Shown here one piece after another: positions 1-7,274 of a stretch of 53,102 nucleotides of DNA; the first letter of the stretch is position 1, and every line of letters begins with the position of its first letter. A program made the translations under genes and the position numbers. The notes beneath the pieces were generated by a model. It saw only the letters and a program-made list of their open reading frames with translations. It did no database searches and was not told the origin of the DNA. Location of the stretch: NCBI GenBank assembly GCA_030679145.1, contig JAUXTU010000109.1, positions 1 to 53,102 on the forward strand, in the 5' to 3' direction. Origin of the DNA: Bacteroidota bacterium (GTDB lineage Bacteria > Bacteroidota > Ignavibacteria > UBA10030 > UBA8401).

Positions 1-966
1 GCATGTTCCACAAGCCGCAACAGTACTGCTTGTATCATTCCACGTAACGGACAAATTATTTCCGCCATTAAAATTACCATGACAGTATGTATTTGTGCAA
101 GAAATGTTCGTAGCATTATACGATGCGTTTGCTGTAAAGAAAACAGATGCAGAATCAAATTTCACTTCAGCATAACTGGTTGCATCAATATGACCCTGAG
201 AAGAAAATACTGTAGGAACTTTATGACATTCATTACATGCAATTCCCAAATTAAGAACACCTCCCAATAAATGTTTCTGATGAGCGCCAACACCGCGGAA
301 TGTCGGCAAGACATTATCCGCAAGATCTTTTGGAGGAGCGGCGTTCGTACTTCCATGACAGGTTGTGCAGTTTTCCGGTCCGCTCGGTTTATTATGGCAT
401 GTGTTACACGATTTTACAGCTACTCCACCACCGTCATATGCTGTTCCGTGACACGATTGACACGATTGTAAGTTATAATTATTGGTTTTTAAATATTTAG
501 CATGGAAATTCGGGGAGGAAATTACACCAAAACTTTTGTCATGCATAACGGTATGACATTGATAACACGACTTTGATGCTGTTCCCTTACCGTCAAAATT
601 CACTCCGTGACAAGATTGACACGATGCTACATCATACTGATTTGCTTGCAGATATTTTGCGTGAAAATTTGGCGATGCAAGATTTCCAAAATCTTTATCA
701 TGAACTGCTTTATGGCAATCTACACAGGAGGCGTTCACCGTTCCGCCGGTAAACGTTTTACCATGACATGATTGACATTTCGTTACATCATTGTTGATGG
801 ACTTTAGATATACGCCATGAAAATTTGCTGAATTAGTATCTGCAAATCCTTTTCCATGAACAGAAACGGCAGCTTGGGTCGGCAATTTTTCATCTTTTCG
901 TTCACTGCAACCAAACAAACCGCTGAGAATAATTGCAAAAATGGAGAATAGCGTTATTTTTTTCAT
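1..966 (-). CDS. Multiheme cytochrome c lipoprotein with CX4CH motif (3' end outside window)
   Basis: The visible 322 codons start with a lipoprotein signal (hydrophobic stretch ending LFGC, Cys about residue 20) and then carry heme motifs. I count eight CXXCH motifs, one CX4CH (C-TNTY-CH) and a CGTC cut by the window edge. Residues about 45-180 hold three tandem two-heme modules of roughly 45 residues, each with a His-rich FHxxYL stretch before CQSCH. The mix of CXXCH and CX4CH is typical of the Geobacter-type CxxxxCH/CxxCH multiheme family, whose members are often outer-surface electron carriers. The ATG overlaps the stop of the upstream 14-heme gene as ATGA, so the two are translationally coupled. 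A lipid anchor next to a predicted outer-membrane barrel fits the outer-face subunit of a porin-cytochrome conduit, which is inference. The C-terminus and total heme number are unknown. Confidence 0.85.
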   Translation of the reverse strand, partial: MKKITLFSIFAIILSGLFGCSERKDEKLPTQAAVSVHGKGFADTNSANFHGVYLKSINNDVTKCQSCHGKTFTGGTVNASCVDCHKAVHDKDFGNLASPNFHAKYLQANQYDVASCQSCHGVNFDGKGTASKSCYQCHTVMHDKSFGVISSPNFHAKYLKTNNYNLQSCQSCHGTAYDGGGVAVKSCNTCHNKPSGPENCTTCHGSTNAAPPKDLADNVLPTFRGVGAHQKHLLGGVLNLGIACNECHKVPTVFSSQGHIDATSYAEVKFDSASVFFTANASYNATNISCTNTYCHGNFNGGNNLSVTWNDTSSTVAACGTC

Positions 967-2177
967 TGTACATTCGCTCCATGACAATATCCACAAAAGT
1001 TTTGACCTGCTTTTCCGGTTGGCTTTGCATTAACATCAGTATGGCAGACAAAACAATTTGCTGCCAGATCATCATGCCAATCGCCTTTTACACTCTTCAT
1101 AAACCCATTTGCGTGTGTTCGCGGATTTGTTCCTTTAATTCCATCGTTGTCAACGTGGCATGTAATACATGTTGGATCTCCACCTTCAGCATCATGACAA
1201 GCGGCACAACGTTGGATATCGCGTTTCGCCAACTGAGCGTGAGTTCCTCCACCAGTTCCAACTCCAATTATTGTAAATCCTACTTTTTCATGACTTGTCG
1301 GCACTACACCCCCAAGCGCAACACTGCCGTTCATATGACAGTCACTGCAGAATGTTTGCTGACGATGACACGTTTGACAATCAGCTGAACGCCCTTTTGC
1401 ATCAATACCGTGCGTGAATTTATAATTAATGTCGTGAACATTTTGTCCCGAAAGAGCGGCAGGTTTATCATTGCCGAATTTTCTGGGAGATACCATTCCG
1501 GTCTTTTCAAATTTAGAAAGTGTTGTCAGATTCGTTCCGTCATGACATTCCATACATGATGATTCCGTATGACAGCTTTGACAATTTGCATCAAATGTTC
1601 TGCCATTCATTACTCGACCATGTTCACGTTTAAAATTAGCCGCAACGTGCGAAGCCGGACGGAGCGTCGTCAAGTTTGTATGGCACATTTCACATTCATT
1701 AGTTGCTTTTACATTATTATGACACGTATTGCACGTTGCCATTGATGGGGTGTGTTGTGAGAAATTGCCATCAGCTTTTTCAATCCCTGCATGACAGGTC
1801 AGACATTCCACTTTTTGATCAACAACATGTTTCTGATGGCTGAATGATATTTCACGAATAGGATTTGGCGATGCAACAGGATTATTCTCATCCGTATGGC
1901 AGAATCCGCACTTTTCATTCACTTCTTGATCATGACAGGATTGACACTCAGTATGAGTCGGAAGCATCTTGTCCGATGATTTCGTGCTCGCTTGTGCTGT
2001 TGTATGACAGGTTTCACATTCAACACCGGCATCAATATGTTTATTGTGTGGAAATTTTATAGTTTGTGAATTATTTGCTAAATCATCCTCACTCGCCACT
2101 GCACTTGCACGACCGAAGATCACTAAAGCAACCACCACAGAAATTATTGTTACTATGTAAAGGTTTTTTTTCATCAT
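963..2177 (-). CDS. 14-heme cytochrome c
   Basis: The protein has a Sec signal (MMKKNLYIVTIISVVVAL, cleavage near ASAVAS) followed by 14 CXXCH motifs spread over the whole length and additional His residues that could be distal ligands. I see no enzymatic domain outside the cytochrome c3/c7-like heme repeats. I chose the start at 2177 because it forms an ATGATG overlapping the TGA of the upstream barrel gene. An upstream in-frame start at 2204 would add nine residues before the signal peptide and lie inside the barrel gene. Placed between an outer-membrane barrel gene and a lipoprotein multiheme gene, it is a candidate periplasmic or in-barrel electron conduit subunit, analogous in role to MtrA or OmaB-type proteins. 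That role is inferred from context, not from homology I can verify. Confidence 0.88.
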   Translation of the reverse strand: MMKKNLYIVTIISVVVALVIFGRASAVASEDDLANNSQTIKFPHNKHIDAGVECETCHTTAQASTKSSDKMLPTHTECQSCHDQEVNEKCGFCHTDENNPVASPNPIREISFSHQKHVVDQKVECLTCHAGIEKADGNFSQHTPSMATCNTCHNNVKATNECEMCHTNLTTLRPASHVAANFKREHGRVMNGRTFDANCQSCHTESSCMECHDGTNLTTLSKFEKTGMVSPRKFGNDKPAALSGQNVHDINYKFTHGIDAKGRSADCQTCHRQQTFCSDCHMNGSVALGGVVPTSHEKVGFTIIGVGTGGGTHAQLAKRDIQRCAACHDAEGGDPTCITCHVDNDGIKGTNPRTHANGFMKSVKGDWHDDLAANCFVCHTDVNAKPTGKAGQNFCGYCHGANVQ

Positions 2178-3451
2178 AACCAATTCAACTTTTCGTTGAA
2201 CCAATAGTTAATTTTAAGGAATAAACGCATGTCACTGTTATACTGCGGATTACTCATCCATTGCATTTGAAAATCCGTTGAGAGTGTTTGCATAGGGCGA
2301 TAGACAACACCAAGGGTTCCGTTAAATACATCGCTTGCAGGATCTGTTGCTGCTTGTTTATATGTTGCAAAACCGGCTGCACACATTGCGGTGAGTGTTC
2401 TATCCATCATTGGATATGCGGCTTGAACTGAAATGCCATTCAACTCTCCGGCATACCCAAAATTCTGTGTGTAGGTTGCTGATATAAAATCATACGTTCC
2501 ACCTACCACCAATCGCTGACTGGTCTCGTCAACATAATCCACGTTCGCAAATCGTGCAAAAAGAAATGTTTTGGATATTGGACGATATTCAATACCCCCT
2601 TCAATTTCATTGGTGCTGTTGATATTAAACACCGAGAAAACGGAATTGTATGCAACGCGGGGTTTACGGAAAATATACTCCGCAGTAACATTCAGTTCTT
2701 TTATTACACCAACGCGAGTGAATCCCTGAACTTTTGAGATCTCTTCAGTCAAAATATCAAAATCTGTTTTCGCTTGAATAGAATAAACTTGTTCATGCTG
2801 ATATTCAACATCAATCGATGCAAGCTCTTCTTCATTCGGTCTGCTGTTGATAACTATTGAATACGGATTGAACAACGAATCCATTCTCAGAGCTGTATAC
2901 GGCTTTCGCTCCCAGCGTTTGTTCATATAACTTATTCCAACAACGCCATCTTCTATCGGTGCGTAGGAAATTTGACCTCCGAACAAACCATTGGTGCCGA
3001 TATAATTCTTTCGGATCGAACGGGATTGTATGACATTACTTCCCCCGTATCCTTGAATCATAAGGGTGTTGTCCAAAAATTTTGCCAAACCGGAAACACC
3101 GTCGATCAATCCGCTGCCAACACCGGCAAAAACAAATTGGCGGCCTGCAGTAATATCAGCAAGACCGCCAATGTTTTTCACCTTCATCAGAAAGGAATTA
3201 ACTCGTAGTTCGGGATCAGTTTCTATTGTTGAACCAAAATCATTTGACACCATTGCATTCATATTAAAGGAATAATCCCCAGACGCTGCATTGAAGTAGA
3301 GATTCTCATATGCACGAAAATACAATACTTTAGCAAGCGCAGTGTCTCTTCCCTCAAATCCATAGAACAATGTTGTCAATCGTCCCGTCATCAGTTGAGC
3401 AGAAGCTCCCGCTGAAAGCAGAACAAGGCCGACGAAAATTTTTCGGAACAT
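2174..3451 (-). CDS. Predicted outer-membrane beta-barrel protein in cytochrome cluster
   Basis: A signal peptide (MFRKIFVGLVLLSAGASAQ) is followed by about 400 residues of alternating aromatic/polar strands with Gly/Asn/Asp-rich turns, few cysteines, no heme motif and no internal membrane helix. The chain ends in a strand-like segment (FLKINYWFNEKLNWL) typical of a closing barrel strand. I do not recognise a named family. The gene starts three bases after the c554-type gene stop, with an AAAGG ribosome site inside the gap, and its own stop overlaps the start of the 14-heme gene. Sandwiching between multiheme cytochrome genes makes it a good candidate for the porin of a porin-cytochrome electron conduit, similar in role to MtrB or OmbB. 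A generic porin or a cytochrome maturation partner cannot be excluded. Confidence 0.72.
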   Translation of the reverse strand: MFRKIFVGLVLLSAGASAQLMTGRLTTLFYGFEGRDTALAKVLYFRAYENLYFNAASGDYSFNMNAMVSNDFGSTIETDPELRVNSFLMKVKNIGGLADITAGRQFVFAGVGSGLIDGVSGLAKFLDNTLMIQGYGGSNVIQSRSIRKNYIGTNGLFGGQISYAPIEDGVVGISYMNKRWERKPYTALRMDSLFNPYSIVINSRPNEEELASIDVEYQHEQVYSIQAKTDFDILTEEISKVQGFTRVGVIKELNVTAEYIFRKPRVAYNSVFSVFNINSTNEIEGGIEYRPISKTFLFARFANVDYVDETSQRLVVGGTYDFISATYTQNFGYAGELNGISVQAAYPMMDRTLTAMCAAGFATYKQAATDPASDVFNGTLGVVYRPMQTLSTDFQMQWMSNPQYNSDMRLFLKINYWFNEKLNWL

Positions 3452-3453
3452 TG

Positions 3454-3981
3454 TTAACCTTTCGGCATTGGATGTTTAATTTCTTCCCACATTTTTTTGA
3501 AATTAAATTCTTTTATGTCGTGCATTTTGTTTTCGCCATGACATTGGCTGCATGTTTTTTCATCGGCTTTTAACATACCGGCTGCGATCGCCTTCTCTTT
3601 ATTCTCCGGTTTGTTGTGAATTGCTTTATACGCTGAAGCTGCGCCATGGCATGCTTCGCATTGAACACCCATTTCAACTTTGAAAGACTTATCAACTTCT
3701 TGACCAAAACCGGTTGAATGGCATTCTAAACATTCTTTTGCTTCACTTGGAGCACCAGTGATATTTTTTGCTTTTGCGTACTCAGTTGCTTTTTCAGTTT
3801 TCAAGACAGTGAACGCTTCGGCATGTTTTGTTTTTTTCCAAACATCAACCTGTTTCCCTTGTTTTGCAAGATTGTGACATGCACATGTATTAACTCCGAC
3901 AAACTTATTCTTATTTTGAGCAACTCCTAATGCAGAGATTAAAAATGAGAACACTACTATTGTACAAACGATTCGTTTCAT
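3454..3981 (-). CDS. Small c554-family multiheme cytochrome c
   Basis: The 175-residue protein has a Sec signal (residues 1-21) and then FVGVNTCACH, a segment that aligns by eye with the first heme region of the cytochrome c554 family, followed by WKKTKHAEAF, whose His is a likely distal ligand. Three standard motifs follow: CLECH, CEACH and CSQCH. The first motif is C33-A-C-H36, one residue shorter than CXXCH; the bases at about 3874-3888 encode this directly. So three hemes are certain and a fourth is doubtful. The gene follows a 199-base gap after the 11-heme gene and probably heads a second transcription unit with the barrel and the two large cytochromes. A soluble periplasmic shuttle is the likely role. 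Confidence 0.85.
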   Translation of the reverse strand: MKRIVCTIVVFSFLISALGVAQNKNKFVGVNTCACHNLAKQGKQVDVWKKTKHAEAFTVLKTEKATEYAKAKNITGAPSEAKECLECHSTGFGQEVDKSFKVEMGVQCEACHGAASAYKAIHNKPENKEKAIAAGMLKADEKTCSQCHGENKMHDIKEFNFKKMWEEIKHPMPKG

Positions 3982-4076
3982 GGAAGTTCCCTTTTGTATT
4001 TTGTTATTAAAAACAGTTAACTAATTGGCTATAAATGCGGCAAAATGTATGCCGATTGAAAATACTCATTTTTTTC

Positions 4077-4122
4077 AAATTTTCAACAAGAAAAGCTGTC
4101 TACTTCTCACTGTTGAAAATTT
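4077..4122. repeat. Inverted repeat upstream of c554-type gene
   Basis: Two perfect 12-base arms, AAATTTTCAACA at 4077-4088 and its reverse complement at 4111-4122, are separated by 22 bases in the 199-base gap between the 11-heme gene and the c554-type gene. A second small hairpin (CGGCA with TGCCG) lies at about 4038-4054. The pair could be an operator, an mRNA processing hairpin or part of a promoter region for the downstream four genes. There is no clear T-tract that would make it a classical terminator. Confidence 0.4.
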
Positions 4123-4180
4123 CACCCGTAGATTTTTTCACCTTTGAGAATGAAAGAAATCTCGCACCCAATAAATATTT

Positions 4181-5629
4181 TTACCGTTCAATTCGCCGAA
4201 TATACAGAAACAAAGAAACAGCTAAAAGTGTAATAATGAATGACGCAACACCAAGCCCAAAACGTCGAAATTGATATTCATCAAGAGCACTCTGTCCTTC
4301 TGATTTTACAAATTGAGCAGCCTCAAGTCCTTTGTTGACTACATCCTTAAATTTTTCGGGGTTAAAAGCATGAACCATAGTGCGAGATTCGAGTCGAGAT
4401 TGACGTACATCTCGAAGTTTGAACTTTGCCTCACCAACTTCCATTCCTTTTTGTTGCGCCTCTTCTATCAGACCTTTGGCATTTTTCTCCGACAATTCCA
4501 AACTATCAATTAAACCTCTCATGAATTGAGCAGCAACAAATCCTTTTTGATTCTCATTCGATTTATGACATTTTGAACAAACACTTCCTACACCAACACC
4601 AAGCAATGCATCTGTTGTAGCAACAATTTCATGATTACCATGACATGTTTCACATTCAGGATATTTTCGCTGATCGAACGCTTTTTTATGCGGACTCGAT
4701 GCAAAGAGATCCGCATTTAATGCATGACATGTTCCGCATACATTTGATATTGATTCAACGCCCGGTGGGATTGCTCCATGATTTCCATGACAATCATTAC
4801 ACGCGGGTGCTCCAAGATCATGTTTTTCAAGAAGAGCTTTACCATGAACACTCTTGGCAAATTTTTTGTATTGGTCTGTTGGAATATTATATTTTTTCAT
4901 TTTCTGAACATCACTATGACATTTTGCACATGTCGAAGGAAGATTTACTGCATTCACCGTTGACCTTGTATCTGCCGGTCTATAAATATTATGACTTCCG
5001 TGACAACTTGCACATTCCGCAGCGTCAATATTTCCTTTCTTGTTCAAAGAACCATGAATGCTTGTATGATATTTGCTGAGCTGGTCAACCGGCAATGATG
5101 GATTATATTTTTTCATGTACGACGGATCTGAATGGCACTTCGTGCATGTCTTAACAACATTTGCAGGATGCACAGGTGACTGCATACTTTTCACAGAAGA
5201 AACTCCATGCGCTCCGTGGCACGTTATACACTGAGCGATCCATTCACCACCATCAATAGAACCACCGGAGTGAACACTTGTTGCAAAAAATTCAAGCTGA
5301 TTCGTTTTTATTGATGAACCGAACCTTTTCATTTTTGCTTGATTGTTATGACATTCGGAACATGTTTTAGTGATGTCATTTCCTTTTGGAATTCCCTTGT
5401 ATCCTATTTTTTTGTTCATCGCTTGATCGGCATCTTCAGATTTTCTGTCTCCACCGTGACAATCGGCGCATGAAATTCCATTTTGTTGATGGATATCGTT
5501 CTTAAAAAGCAGAGAAGGTTTATCTTCGATGCTGTTATGGCAAGTAACACATTGGTCATCTGCACGCGATAGAATTACCATTCCGCACACACTGATGAAT
5601 AATTGAAATAAAAGTTTTTGTATTTTCAC
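4181..5629 (-). CDS. 11-heme cytochrome c with C-terminal membrane anchor, coupled to cytochrome b
   Basis: I count eleven CXXCH motifs between the signal peptide and about residue 365. A long helical, charged segment then leads to one transmembrane helix near the C-terminus (FGLGVASFIITLLAVSLFLY) and a basic tail, so the hemes should face the periplasm. SVHG/SIHG histidines recur between motifs as in the c3-like repeat families. I chose the GTG at 5629: it gives a clean signal peptide (KIQKLLFQLFISVCGMVIL) and a GTGA overlap with the cytochrome b stop. An upstream in-frame start at 5668 would add 13 residues inside the b gene. Tight coupling to Rieske and cytochrome b makes it the likely electron acceptor in place of cytochrome c1 or f. 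Confidence 0.87.
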   Translation of the reverse strand: MKIQKLLFQLFISVCGMVILSRADDQCVTCHNSIEDKPSLLFKNDIHQQNGISCADCHGGDRKSEDADQAMNKKIGYKGIPKGNDITKTCSECHNNQAKMKRFGSSIKTNQLEFFATSVHSGGSIDGGEWIAQCITCHGAHGVSSVKSMQSPVHPANVVKTCTKCHSDPSYMKKYNPSLPVDQLSKYHTSIHGSLNKKGNIDAAECASCHGSHNIYRPADTRSTVNAVNLPSTCAKCHSDVQKMKKYNIPTDQYKKFAKSVHGKALLEKHDLGAPACNDCHGNHGAIPPGVESISNVCGTCHALNADLFASSPHKKAFDQRKYPECETCHGNHEIVATTDALLGVGVGSVCSKCHKSNENQKGFVAAQFMRGLIDSLELSEKNAKGLIEEAQQKGMEVGEAKFKLRDVRQSRLESRTMVHAFNPEKFKDVVNKGLEAAQFVKSEGQSALDEYQFRRFGLGVASFIITLLAVSLFLYIRRIER

Positions 5630-6693
5630 GATAGCCACCCAATGGTTGTCAATAAAATAATGTAGCAAATTGCGAAAAACGCTATATAATTAATAAATCT
5701 ATTGTGCTCTCCTCGAGCAGTTTTTCTATCCCAGAACGGAATTAACGTCCACACTAAACCAGCAAGTCCAAACAGACCTATTCCTAATAATTCACCATCA
5801 ATGAATAATACGTGTGATGGTATCATTTTCAATGTTTGGAACATAAACATAAAGTACCATTCCGGTTGAATACCTGCTGGGGCCGAAGCAAAAGGATCAG
5901 CTTTCACACCAAGTTCCCACGGAAAGAATACGGCAAGAATTGCAAGAACATTTAACACGATAAGCCAAAGAAGTAAATCGCGTAAAAAGAAATTTGGAAA
6001 GAACGGCATTGTTTCTCGTTCGTGTTCCGGTGTATTTGTAAATTCTATCGGCTCGCTCATTCCTTGGCGCTGAACAAATAGAAGGTGAAGCCCAAGCAAA
6101 ATCGTAAACATTCCCGGTAAAATTGCAACATGGATTCCATAAAACCGAGTGAGTGTTGCACCAGTAACTTCTTCTCCCCCACGTAACAGCATCATAATCG
6201 GTTTCCCAATCATTGGGATAACGCCGACAATATCTGTTCCAACTTTGGTTGCGAAGAACGCAAGTTCGTTCCATGGAAGTAAATATCCGCTGAATCCAAA
6301 TCCTAAAATAAGAAAAAACATAAGCATACCGCTGAGCCATGTAAGCTCTCGCGGTTTTCGATATGCTCTTTCAAACACCACGCTAAACATATGTATCATT
6401 GCGGAAAGCACAAAAAGATTTGCCGACCAACTATGAATAGACCGAATGAGCCAACCAAATGATACTTTCGACATGATAAATTGAATACTTTCAAACGCCA
6501 GGTCTTCTCCCCCTTTGTAATAGAGTAACAACAATATTCCTGTGATTACCTGAATGATAAATAGAAAAAGAGATACACCGCCAAAATAATACCACACTGA
6601 GTGGCTGTGTATTGGCACATATTTCTTCCCCATGAATTTGACTAATGCATCAAGCTCAAATCGTTCATCTAACCATTGAAAAATTTTTTTCAT
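5626..6693 (-). CDS. Cytochrome b of a Rieske/cytochrome b (b6-type) complex
   Basis: The 355-residue membrane protein joins the four-helix heme-binding part and the subunit-IV-like part in one chain. The b-heme ligands are visible as H87/H101 in helix B and H188/H203 in helix D. The 14-residue spacing in helix D is the b6-type spacing rather than the 13 of mitochondrial cytochrome b. The quinol-site motif PEWY lies at 277-280. Where plastid b6 has FYCLGG with the cysteine binding heme cn, this protein has WYYFGG, so that covalent heme is probably absent. The gene starts seven bases after the Rieske stop with an AAGGA site and overlaps the 11-heme gene by GTGA. It should oxidise (mena)quinol and pass electrons through Rieske to multiheme cytochrome c. 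Confidence 0.95.
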   Translation of the reverse strand: MKKIFQWLDERFELDALVKFMGKKYVPIHSHSVWYYFGGVSLFLFIIQVITGILLLLYYKGGEDLAFESIQFIMSKVSFGWLIRSIHSWSANLFVLSAMIHMFSVVFERAYRKPRELTWLSGMLMFFLILGFGFSGYLLPWNELAFFATKVGTDIVGVIPMIGKPIMMLLRGGEEVTGATLTRFYGIHVAILPGMFTILLGLHLLFVQRQGMSEPIEFTNTPEHERETMPFFPNFFLRDLLLWLIVLNVLAILAVFFPWELGVKADPFASAPAGIQPEWYFMFMFQTLKMIPSHVLFIDGELLGIGLFGLAGLVWTLIPFWDRKTARGEHNRFINYIAFFAICYIILLTTIGWLS

Positions 6694-6700
6694 AATGTCC

Positions 6701-7144
6701 TTATGCTATTTTAGAGACTAACACATCGTCACCTTGAAGTGTGACACGATATTCAGATAACGGACGTGGAGGCGGACCAGAAATATTTCTTCCATTCAAG
6801 TCATATTTTCCATTATGACAAGCACACCAAATCAATCCTAAATCATTTTTATATTGAACTGTGCAATCTAAATGTGTGCATACCGCTGAGAACGCTTTAA
6901 AATTACCTTGAGCTGTGCGAACAAGTAACACCGGTTTTGTCCCAAACTTTATAATTTGCCCCGAGTTTAGTGCAATACTTGAACTTTTGCCAACATTCAC
7001 ACTATTAACTTCAACTTCAGCTTGTTTTGGTGGTTTTAAGTATGATAAGACTGGATAGATAATAGCTCCCAGCCAAGCGAGAAAACTGCCTCCGAGAATA
7101 TACTGTAAAAAATCCCGCCTCTTTTGTTGAGTGTTCTCTTGCAT
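6701..7144 (-). CDS. Rieske iron-sulfur protein
   Basis: From the start at 7144 the protein has 147 residues. It begins with a short basic N-tail (KRRDF), one membrane anchor (YILGGSFLAWLGAIIYPVL, about residues 15-33) and then the Rieske fold. The 2Fe-2S ligands are C89-T-H91 with C94 as the disulfide partner (CTHLDC), and C107 with H110 plus C109 (CACHNG). GPPPRPL follows as the usual Pro loop. I chose M6 of the longest frame because AAAGGA lies seven bases before it and would otherwise be inside the gene. The RRDF is reminiscent of a Tat-type signal, as in many bacterial Rieske proteins, though without a full consensus. It forms the electron-accepting subunit with the cytochrome b just downstream. 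Confidence 0.95.
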   Translation of the reverse strand: MQENTQQKRRDFLQYILGGSFLAWLGAIIYPVLSYLKPPKQAEVEVNSVNVGKSSSIALNSGQIIKFGTKPVLLVRTAQGNFKAFSAVCTHLDCTVQYKNDLGLIWCACHNGKYDLNGRNISGPPPRPLSEYRVTLQGDDVLVSKIA

Positions 7145-7274
7145 CGATATTCCTTTCATCTGTTGTTTTTATAAAATAAGTATCTGAAAAATAAAAAAAT
7201 CAGTGTAAAAATATTCGATCCCAACAATTAGGAGCTCAGCTAGTAAGACATTATTGTAGATTAATTAAAAATTG

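Noticed and set aside
933-1388. A 151-codon plus-strand frame
   Set aside because: It is antisense to the 14-heme cytochrome, and its cysteine-rich translation reflects the complement of heme motifs. There is no ribosome site or family feature.
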